The notes under the pieces: model-generated
Told to the model about the DNA's origin: nothing
Databases searched by the model: none
The model's input: only the letters and a program-made list of their open reading frames with translations
Made by a program: the position numbers and the translations under genes
In this document: one piece after another, positions 47,427 through 58,100 of the stretch
Layout of the letters: each line of letters opens with the position of its first letter
How positions within the stretch are numbered: the stretch's first letter is position 1
From: Chamaelirium japonicum
Taxonomy: Eukaryota > Streptophyta > Magnoliopsida > Liliales > Melanthiaceae
Assembly: GCA_947650365.1 (NCBI GenBank)
Contig: OX393549.1
Coordinates: 80,828,915 to 80,892,914, forward strand
Reading direction: 5' to 3'
Length of the DNA: 64,000 nt

Positions 47427-47900
47427 GGGTTCGACTCCTCTCCACTGATGATTGTCTCCCCTATCGATCGTTGACGATTTGGGGTGTGACAAGTGGCAAT
47501 CCGAAAATCATTGGTCATGATCTATGACCATGGGATGAACCCAAGGGGGACGCAACCACCCTTGGTCGTCACCCAACACCTGACGCTGCCGCTTGTCGTT
47601 GCCACCGGAGACCACCCCTGCAGACCACCGCTGCCCGACGGGGCCCTGCCGACTTCCGCCGCCAGCCTTTGCCCGTGGTGGTTGGTAGGGGCGATGGCCA
47701 GTGGTGGTGGTAGGCAGTGGCGACCGACGGAGACGGTGGCTGGCGACAGACTGAGGGCAAGGACCGGGGGTGGTGGCATCCCCCCTGGGTTCATCCCAAT
47801 ATTCCCATGACCGTTGATCGTGACCGTTGATTTTTGGATCGCCACTTGACGTTTCCCAAATTGACAGGGGAGATGATCATAAGTGGAGGGAGTCGAACCC
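47427..47900. mobile_element. Long-TIR Mutator-like element ending 160 bp before the pinin ATG
   Basis: Inverted arms of roughly 120-140 bp run from both ends. The left arm has GGGTTCGACTCCTCTCCACT, then CAAGTGGCAATCC, AAAATCATTGGTCATGATC and GGGATGAACCCA. The right arm, reverse complemented, has GGGTTCGACTCCCTCCACTT, CAAGTGGCGATCC, AAAATCAACGGTCACGATC and GGGATGAACCCA. Flanks TAGAAAGAA (47418-47426) and TAGGTAGAA (47901-47909) fit a 9-bp Mutator duplication with two changes. The core is GC-rich and could be captured DNA, but no source gene is recognised. Confidence 0.75.
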
Positions 47901-47980
47901 TAGGTAGAAGGCGTGGCAAAATATAGCTTTGTTTGTCCACAGAGGCTGCTCTCCTCCTCCAGCAGGGCAAACCCATCCCT

Positions 47981-48030
47981 TCTTTCCTTCTCCGGTAGGC
48001 GGCGCGCTCTTTCCTTCTCCGGTAGGCGGC
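47981..48030 (+). repeat. 23-bp direct repeat in the pinin leader
   Basis: TCTTTCCTTCTCCGGTAGGC plus GGC occurs at 47981-48003 and again at 48008-48030, identical and 27 bp apart. It lies within 80 bp upstream of the pinin ATG, in the probable 5' UTR. The CT-rich part resembles a pyrimidine initiator-type motif. Confidence 0.85.
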
Positions 48031-48060
48031 GGCCGAGTGGAGCGTGGGTACAGTCGAAGG

Positions 48061-51000
48061 ATGGCGAGCGCCGCGGTGGAGAAGACGGCGGAGGAGCTCC
48101 GCAAGGAGATCGAAGAGCTTCATCGCCAGCAGCGGGAGGTCCGCCTCCTTCCTGTTCTCTCATCCTCCTTTTTCCTTCTCCCTTTTATCGACTGTTACTT
48201 TGCCTCCCGCCTCTCCCTCACAGACTCGTCCTCTCTTCCACAGATCACCGAGCGGCTTCGGGACCCGAGAGGTCTCCGCCGCGCCGGCCCGGCCCCCGGC
48301 GGCCCCCGTGTCAACGGTGTCGTGCGTCAGCGTGGCCTTGTTCGACCCGTAAGATCTTTATCGTTCGATCTTCATTCTGTTAGTCTGATTATCCATCTAT
48401 CAACGTCTCCTTGGTGTTTGGTTCAGGCGTTAGAGTCCGAGGATCAAGCCAACCCCAAAAGGCGACTCCTTTCGGCCGTTGTCAAGGTAACCCTTGAAAA
48501 GGCCTTCCTTTTTTCTTTGAGGGGTTTTCCCCATCGTTATCTTGTTTATTCTGATGAAGGTGGACGGCGGTGAAGCTAAAGCGGAGGTCACCGGAGCAGA
48601 CATCGCGGAGGAAAAGGATTTGGCCGCGGAGGCTATTGCCCCCGCCGGAGAAATCAATACCGTGAGACCTAAGAATCCGCCGAGCAATGATGGGTTCCGG
48701 AGGGATGCTAATCTGCGGATGCGGAGGGTGGTAAGCTCCACTCTGGATCCTTTGGTTTTTGTTACTGTCTTGATTGCGCTTTGGTGATCGGGGAATGAGT
48801 TATCCTGCAGGACTTTGATTTCCCACCAGCAGAGCCGGTTCCAAGAGTGCTGCCGAAGGATGAGGACCCAAGTCTGGTCAAGAGGAATCAAAGAATGCTG
48901 GGACAGCTCTTGGGAACTCTAGAGGTACTGCCATATAAAACTACTGGCCTCGATAGCTTTAGGATCTCCTCTTCTTCGATGGCGCAAGTGCAAATGCTTA
49001 CTCAACAGCATAGACAGTCATTAGAGGCACAGAATGATTAGAGATCTATTGCTAATGCTTGCTCTAAGTAGAAACCTGTAATGCTGACTGTATTTTTCAG
49101 AGCTTTATAATTCTCTTTTTTTAAACAGCTTATTTGCTATCTTTCAATAGGCTATAGTGAAGCACAAGTAGTGCCTATATGATGACCGGACCCATTCATG
49201 GTCTTGAAAGCTTTACGTTTGGGTCCAAAGGTGGCTATTACTTACACATATCCTCGTACATTGCTATCCTTGACTACATTTTTTTTAACCTACTAAAAGG
49301 AACCTGAGATCCACCATGGATTCAACTCTTGTACAAAAGTGGAAGCAGGATATGTAATCATGGTGTAGATTCTTTATGCAAACATTCTACAAATTTCCAA
49401 GATGATTCCTCATGATGGCGGCACATGATATTAGTTGTTGGGGTTGCTCTTGGTCCAAATGTATTCCTTTGCAAATGCTGATTACTGGTTGAGTGCTTAC
49501 TTTTAAAGTACTCATCATGGCAGTGCTGTTACCTTGTGATCCCTTTCAGTTTGCTGTGCTGATCATCCTTTTCTTTTGGTACAACATCATCAGTTTGGTG
49601 CTATGTACGAGATCTCTTATTCATTTTTAGTGTTACACAAAGAAAATTTCTTTCCTGTGCTGTTCTTTTCAAATGAAACCCACCCTTTCCTCTGGGACGC
49701 TTAATTAGCGCAAGCTACCCACAAAGTTCTAGTGGGGATTGATTTTCTTAGCTTTTGCCCTCAACGACACCTCATGTATCAACATTTTCTACCTCATGAT
49801 ACGCAACACATATCCTCACTGCGAACAATGCCATCTTTCAGACTTTGTTTGCTCTCGATCTCAACAAACAATGAAAATGATAAATAAAAAATTTCAACTG
49901 ATACCGGTCTTCTCCAAGGTCTGCCCCACTCTAGTTATTTTCTCAAGCAAAGATTCATAGACCGTGAATCATTTATTTGTACTTTTCACTTACCTCCCTG
50001 GACAATATTCGTTCTGTCAAATTACAAACTCCAAATCTTAGGAGGAATCAAATCATTTTGGTTAATTGTCTCATCTAATGAGATGCCAAATGATTTGAGG
50101 ATATAGACCATGGTACTAACATATAAGAATAAAGGTAACGTGTGTAATTACTCTAGTCATGATGGAATACAGTTCATGAGTTACATCGTGAAGAAGAGAG
50201 AGAGATGATGATGGAAGAAAGGTTAAGAAAAATGACAACAATTTCAATGAACTAACAACAAAAGCAATTTGATTATTGAGACAACTAATTGAAAGATATA
50301 GTGAGAATAGAAGGAATCTTCATATGCTCTTTATTGACTAAAAGAAAACTTCAAATAGAGTATCACGAGATGTTCTTTGGTGGGTAGGAAGAAGAAAGAG
50401 ATGTGTAAAGGTTACGTTGAAACTGTTTAGAACATGTATAAAGGATAAATTACTAGCGTGAGAAGAAATGGCTTTACAATCATGATGAAACTTCACCAAG
50501 AGCACCATTAAGCCCAAATCCTGTCATCGATGAACTTCCTGCTAATATTCAAAAACATATGTATAATATTAGCAGATAATATAGTGTTTATTAACGAGAC
50601 AAAGATAGGAGTAGATGCTAAGTTGGAATTATGGATGAAATTTAGAAAAAAAAGGGTTTGAAAAATTAGTAGAATTATAAAAAGTAGAACACAATTTTAA
50701 TGGAAGTGATAGTGAAGCTCTATTCAAAATTGTTGGCTAAGAAATAAAACAATACGATTGTTTTCATAGCTTGGATCTATTATGTGGAAGATTGGATATA
50801 CTTTAACCATCGAGCCTTGCCCCATCTATTAGTAGTCAACTTTTTGAATCATTCTTCACCGACCTAACATCAACCCTTGACCTTTTTCATCCTGTGTTGG
50901 AGCGACATTAGCTCTTTTAGAAGATTGAAGGGGAAGAGGATATCCAATAAAACTAGAACTATTTGAATGTAGTAAAGATGTGGTTCGAGTCTGCTATGCG

Positions 51001-52116
51001 ATTGTCATATGCCTATATGAGTTATGGTAAAAAGATAACAATAAGGCACAAATGTTGTATTGTTCAAAATGTTGGTCCATATAAAGGGAGGATCCTTGGT
51101 AATGTAGTTATGTAGCTGATACAATAAATTGTCCCCTTGCATATAGTACTAGATGTTAGTTTGGGACCAATTAAGGCTTCATCCCCCCCCCCCCCCCCCC
51201 CCCCCCCTGTTCGGTCATTCTACATCATTCCTTCTATACTCTCCATCTCTCTCTCTCTCTCTCTCTTTATATATATATATATATATATCCATTTCTGTAT
51301 GTTTTCTTTACATTTATATTCTGCCTTTTTGTTTCATATTCTAAATAAGTCACATGTATTCCATGTGTTGACTTTTGTTTTTTGGTTCACATTTTTAAGC
51401 TGACTCCAAATAGATTGGACATCCGATGGTTATGAAAATTGGCTCACATTTTTCTAGTTGTACAATTGTTCATGGTGTTTCCTCTATTATTTTTTATTCT
51501 TAAATCCTCAATCATGGAGGTTCAATGTCATAATGTTGCGTAGTTGTTGATTTCTGTTCTTTTTGTTGTTTAAGAAATTCCGGGAAGAGGACCAGAAATT
51601 GTCATCAACTGAAGCATTCTTGCGTAGGTCTGATTCATTGCGTAGGGTGAGCATATTTAACCTTTATCCTGCCAACGAGTTAAAGCTGATTTTTTTAATA
51701 TATGATGTTTCTAATTCCTATGATATGTGTAAACAAGATTGTGCTTTTTTGATCTGAGATGGATTACTTTGTTATGGTCACTAATTAAATCTTTGGCTAG
51801 ACTAAAGTTTCATTATATCTGTGAGTATGTGAAATACCTGTGATGTAAAGTAATGGCAAGTGTGGCATTGATAATTGTAATACACAACAATATGAGGCCA
51901 GTACAGGTTGGAAGTGACGCTAAATTGAGTTACCATTTTAGACATTCTTGTGAATGATCAGTCAAGTAGAGGGATTTCCCAGAATGGCAAGTGTAAAAGT
52001 CATATTTTTAAAGGAACTATTTGGGCTTAGAAATGCTGTGTTTGACATCCTGGACGGTGGACTCTTTTGAAATGCTGAGAAACATTACCTTTTCTTGTAT
52101 GCAACTATGATAAAGC

Positions 52117-52192
<76 letters not shown>

Positions 52193-55100
52193 CCCATCAG
52201 CAGGAGTGCATAATAATGCACCTTTGCCTTTAAGGAAGGAAGATGCACATGAAGAAGCAGCTCTTTGATATAGCGTGGATGCGCTAAAATAAATGAAGCA
52301 AAGATAAATCTGCTATGCACTTCTTGCTGAGGTCGGGTCAACTGTCATTGGTCGAACAAAGTCGTCTAAATTATATATAAATTTATTTAATGTATATAAT
52401 AATCATATTACATATGTGTAGTAGGGATTGGGGATAATCCCTTTCCTATATAACTAGAAAACTCCTGAATATCTAATGTATTGATTAACTAATATCACAT
52501 GCACATTTGTTTCTTGCATAACGTAAACTTACCCATACACTCATGCTTACATTCATATGTTGATTTTAGAATATTTTGATCTTGACTTGCCAGACAAAAT
52601 GTCTGCTTAAAGCCTTAAACGACTATCTAGTGATTAACTTCTTAAGCCGTAACTGTTTGGAAGTTTCACGGATGTTTAGTTTGATTAACCATTTAATTAA
52701 TCGCTTAATTAGCGGATGTTTTAAGCGAGCACTTAGTCCGCCTAGAAGTCTAAATGATGATTTGGCAGGTTACTTGTAAACAATGTGTTAAATACGTGTT
52801 AGTCAATCCAATGATGAAATATACGATTAGTATACTATATTCTCTTACAAATAAAATTATGTCTTTATTCTATTTAATGTTACTTCCTTTGAGGCTATTG
52901 TATGGATTAAAATGTACTATATGTGCATGGACCTAAACATGGGAAGAACAAGGAAATGTTGTTTTTTGTCTACCCTACCTAAACCAAAACAACAATCTGT
53001 GTTCATCAATGACCTGTCTGGTAGATTCATTGATGAAGAAAGGCTCTCTCCTTTGGGGTGCTCGACTAAATTTTGCTAAATCGTTCCCTCCATCTCTCTT
53101 TATTTTTATTTTAGTTTCTATTCCTTTTATATTTATATGTTGTCTTTAAGTTTTCTCTTTAAATGATAAACCAAACTTCTTTTTCTTCACCCTGTTAATG
53201 CACTTTTGTATTTTCTATCATATTGAGTTGATGAAAAAGTTGCACTCTTGTCATTAAAAAAATAGCTTCTATTATTCAAGTCATCGTGTTAAGTGATTTA
53301 TTGTTTCTAGTTATTAAACAGAGTTATTTAAAAACCCATTAAAGATCCCCAAAATACGAATCTCACTAGAAGGAAGCTAGAATTCCACGAAGGTGATGAC
53401 ATGGTAATCTTGTTAATGAACTAGTGTACTGCACATGTTGGATGATTAAAGTTTTTTATTCAAAACTCTTAACAAATCATATTATTTTAACCATTTGACC
53501 TGTTAATAGACCTTTTAAATCAGTGTTTTTAGAGACGCTTGAGCCGTAAATCTCAAGGGGCGGGCCTGAGCCGTAAGCCTCAAGGCTCGACTCAGGTTGA
53601 GGCGTAGGTAAAACGCCTCAAAGGCGATGATTGAGGCGTACAAACACATGAGACGTACGTCTCAAAGTATGAGGCGCAATTGAGGCGTACGCCACAGGGC
53701 GAGGCGTACGCTTCAAGTCCAAGGCGTACACCTCAGATGTATTTGATTTTGGTTTTTTTTTTTGAATTGTGATTTATTTTTTATTAGAAAAGTACCGTTT
53801 TACTGGGTCTAAGGGATTAAGTGGCTACTCGTATTATAAAAATATTATTTTTAATTTTAAAATGACCTTTTTGTGGTCCATTTAAGTTGGAACTTAGACT
53901 TTTATAAATAGTCTCAAGTACTGACAGTAATGTACAATTTAGGTGCAATGGTACCCTTTCCACACTTTATGGATATATTTTAGTAAACTATTACGATGAG
54001 TTGTGGATGTGGAATTGTGGAGAAATTATTAATTTTCATAAATTTTTATAATTTATATATATATTTAATTAATTAAAAAAACACCTACTCGAGGCTTATG
54101 TCTCATGTCTCAGGGCTTACGCCTCGAGGCTTTGGCCAGTCAAACACCTTGTGTCACGCCTTGCGTCTGAAAACATTGGTTTAAATCTTAATAATTGGGA
54201 AGCTTTTAACATTGCATTTCCCTTGTCATTTTTATCCATTTGGTTCATAAAAGAACACAATAATTGGGTGAAATGTCTATTTAGAATTTAGAGAGAAGAA
54301 ATGGTCAAATTTAATGCGACAGCTAAATTCAGCTTGCTTATAAGAGAAGGATCCTTTTGTTCTAAGTTAATATTAGAAAGCTAAGGAGACAATCAGACAA
54401 AAACAAGTGAGGCTTAGCATGTGGCATATGATTATTTATATGGTTGATTCACTTGATTGGGAGCACAAGGATGATATGATCCAAGGTTTCGATGCTAATT
54501 TCGGTCAGGCAAATTTTCTATTTTAGAATTTTGGGAAAAGAGTTGGAGAATTATGTTTTTTAAGGATAAATTTCGATGGAAAGTTTGGGAAAATATTGCT
54601 ACATTTCGTAATTTATCGGTCAATTTCGGTCGATTATGAAAAAAACTCAACTCAGGCAATAAAATTCGAAGTATGAACATAAATATAAAACAATCAATCA
54701 TTTCAAAATCCAAAGCTTTCAAATATTCCCGACCTTTCGGTTTCACACTGGAATACATAAATAACATGACAAGTTGTTAAAAACATTGTTTAAAAAAGGA
54801 GCCCGAGGCTTGTTCCTCAAGGCGAGGCGGTCCAGTTAGGCCTGTCAATCGGGCCGGGTCGGGTCGGTCCAAGCCTTTCCCGAACTCGGCCCGTATATGA
54901 ATCGACTTTTCCAAGCCCGAACTCAGCCCAATTTTTTTTCACTTTATTCAACCCAAACTTAGCCCAATTTGTTTTTCGGGTTTCGGGCCAAGTTTGGGCC
55001 AGCCCAATTAAGATTTGCAGTGAATCAAAATGCAAAAAAAAAATGGACATCTAGTACTACAAGCATAGATGTAAAATCTAGTACTACAAGCATAGATGTA

Positions 55101-58100
55101 CAGGGGTGGTTGAGGTTAGGGGCTTTAGTGCAAAAAAGAGACTTTTTTTTTTGTTTGGAAGGATGTGAAACAAAAGATTGGAATCTGGGATAGTATTAGT
55201 GGGACTCCCAAATTGGGAAAGGGTATATTGACCATTGAATTAGTGTTGACTGTCAGTCAACTATTAAAAGAAGATGTTGGAGGGTCGGAGCGACTCTTGG
55301 TTACTCAATATGCTCGGGTAGTACAGACTGTACAGGGGATTCAATGCTTCATGGTTTTTTAAATTGAATACATAAGCATTCGGGTTCGGGCTGAATATGG
55401 GCTGGGCTAAACCTGGCCCGAGCTCGGCCCGAATTAATTTTCGGGTATAAAATTATGTCCGAACTCGGCCCAGCCCAAACCCATTTAAGGCTCAGCCCAA
55501 ATTTTTTCGGGTCGGACGGGCGGGTATCGGGCTAGCCCGGCCCAATTGACAGTCCTAGGTCCAGTGCTTCCTCGTGGCGCACGCCTCAGCAGCAACATAC
55601 ATCAGCTTTTCGTACTGCTTTCTCATAACACCTCTGTATGCGCAGAAAAAGATCCGGGTCGTCTTTATTGCACACACACGAAGATTACAGAAGGCCGGGA
55701 CCCGGGGACTCGGGGGTGGTGAGCCGGGTGCGGCGAATATTCGATCAGGAGATTGTGGGAGAGATCCTCTGGAGGGTCTCTTTGATCCGTGTCTCCACGT
55801 GGTATTCGTGCGAGAGCTCTGAAGGGGTTGCCCAGGACAGAGGTCTTTACAGGGTGAGGGTTCTTTGAGAGGCTAAGAGTATTTGCCGTTGCTTTTGTTC
55901 CTTCCATGCTTCGTGCTTACTCGGCTAGGGGTTTTCGGCTTCGTTCCTCGGTCTTCGTGTCTTCCTCGATCCTTGCTAGACCTCGGCGTCCTTAATCGTC
56001 GGTTCGCGGCGTCAATCGTGATTTTGGCGTCGGCTTTGGCTTTGGTTTTCGGCTTTGGCGTGGCTCTGGCTTTTGCTTTGCTTTGGCGCTTGCGCTTGGA
56101 CGTAGACAGGGGGAGACTTGCGATGCTTTCGTTCTTCCAGACTTCGCATCGTATCGGCTAGAACGTGTGGTGCTTTTGTTTGTGACCGGCGTAGTCGCTT
56201 GGCTTTGGCACTTGCGTTGCTTTGGCGCGGGCTTTACCGGGGCTTTTGATTTGGCTTCTTACGTGGGCTTTTGCTTCGGCGTCGACTCGATCTTCTTCTC
56301 GAACGGCGGTGGCTACTTCTTCAATGCTTCCGGCTTCCTCGACGGTTTAGGTGTCGGCTCGACTTTTCTTCTTCTCCGGGCTTCTTTGGCATGATCGGAG
56401 TCGAAGGGTTCTTTTGAAGATGGCGAGGGTGGCACCGATCTCCGTGCGACGGTTGTAGCGTCGGCTTTGCTTTGAAGACGACGGGTGTAGCGACGTTTCG
56501 GGTGTTCCTCTCCAAGCTTTCTTCTTCGTGGATGGAGTGGTCGTTTGTCGAAGGCGACGGGTGTTGACGCTTCGGTCCTCTTCTCCGGGCTTTTGGGCTT
56601 GATCGGAGTCGAAGGCTTGTTGGAGGCGACTGGGTGGTGCCGCTCCGATCTTCTTCTCCGGGCTTTTGGGCTTGATCGGAGTCGAATGCTTGTTGGAGAC
56701 GACGGGGTGGCGCCGCTCCGATCTTCTTCTCCGGCCTTTGCTTTTGGCGTCTTCGGAGTCGAAGGGTTCTTCTTCTCCAAGCTTTCTTCTTCGTGCACGG
56801 AGTCGAAGGCTTGATCTTCTTGTGCAAGGGTCTTCACGTTGATGAGGGCTTTCAATGAACTAAGCCGATCCCGAAAGGATAGGTTTGCTCGTGCCTCGTG
56901 AAGCCTTGGGTCGATGAAGAGCGCGTCTCCTCTTCTGCAGAGCTTCCTCGCTTTGTCTTCAGCTTCCAACCTTTTGAGCCTTCCCCCTCCCCCTCTATTT
57001 ATAGGTGAAGGGGGGAGGGAAGAGATATGGGAAGTTTATTTGAATCCCTTTAATATCTCTCCCATAACCACCCAAGATTTATTCTTCAATTGAAGAGGGG
57101 AATAAACCTTTATTTGCTTTCCTTTTCTGACAGGGTAATTATGGCTCAATCATTTTTGGATTTATTTTGAATCTTGCACATAAAATCGATGGCGACCCGA
57201 CTTCGTTTTTTGTCCGTCGGATCGAGGGATCGACGCAGATCCACACCTACGTAGACGTCATACGCAACCTCCCCCCGCGCATGGCGGTATTTGTTTCCTT
57301 TTTTGGTCTTTTCTTCCCTTTTTTTTTCTTTTTTTTCTTTTTTTCTTTCTTTTCCTTCTTTTCTTTTCTTTTTCTTGCATGGCCGGCCGCCCCCCTAAGG
57401 GGTTCGGATTCCTATAGGGGGACCGGGTGGGTCCCACTTGGGGATGGGCCCACCCGGCCCCTTGCTTGGCGCGGGTCGGGTCTGGGTCCCAAATGCGTGT
57501 TGGGTTTGCTTTCGCATTGGTGCATGCGAGTCGGGTCCGGGTTCGAGTGCGTGTCGGGTTTGCATCCGCATTGGTGCATGCAAGTCGGGTCCGGGTCCGA
57601 GTGCGTGTCGGGTTTGCATCCGCATTGGTGCATGCAAGTCGGGTCCGGGCCCGAGTGTATGTCGGGTTTGCCTCCGCATAGGTGCATGCGAGTCGGGTTC
57701 GGATTAGACACAATTTGTGTGTCTACAACCTCCTTTACTTGCTGAAGCATTACCATTTACTCTCGTTGATCTATGTTCTGCACCTTCTAAATTTCCCCCA
57801 AGGAGATCCAAATCAAGGTTCGCTTCTAGCACAACATAACGTGAATCTGAACACCCATCTGTTTGTACCTTACTCACAGAACCCTCCACAGTTGCAGCTA
57901 TGTTGAAGACATCACCCATTGCCTTTTTCCCGCCATCAGGCCTCCCTACATTAACGACACGTTGCACTGCATCACTAGCTCCATCCGGTGCTGATGATGT
58001 CGCTCCAATACATGATTTCTCCGAGGCACCCATAACCCGCTACCCTTCAGAGTTCACCTCGTGATGTTGCTCTACACTGGCTGTACCCATAGTTACCAAG

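Larger units (their letters stand above)
48925..51574 (+). other. Pinin intron 5 (2.65 kb)
   Basis: The left 1.2 kb is AT-rich without recognised elements. From about 50150 to 51440 it is occupied by a decayed RTE LINE, which itself contains microsatellites. No other gene is seen. Confidence 0.75.
55635..57727 (-). mobile_element. Solo LTR (2093 bp) with TSD ACCTC
   Basis: ACCTC lies on both sides (55630-55634 and 57728-57732). On the minus strand the element starts TGTAGACACA at 57727 and ends GCATACA at 55635. The LTR at 1335-3327 matches it in ends, pyrimidine/purine tract (about 57290-57375), TATA box (56995-57004 inverted) and AATAAA (55664-55669 inverted). No internal region is present, so it arose by LTR-LTR recombination. 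It is about 100 bp longer than the left copy, mostly through two extra 54-bp repeat units. Confidence 0.95.

Noticed and set aside
56313..56969. Minus-strand 218-aa lysine/serine/proline-rich open frame
   Set aside because: It falls in the R region of the solo LTR and consists of 73-bp tandem repeats. A related but shifted frame exists in the other LTR, with no sign of protein-level conservation that I can judge.
57167..57756. Open frames of 84-192 aa in several overlapping frames on both strands
   Set aside because: All derive from the four 54-bp repeats and the T/C-rich tract of the solo LTR; 54 being a multiple of three keeps every frame open.
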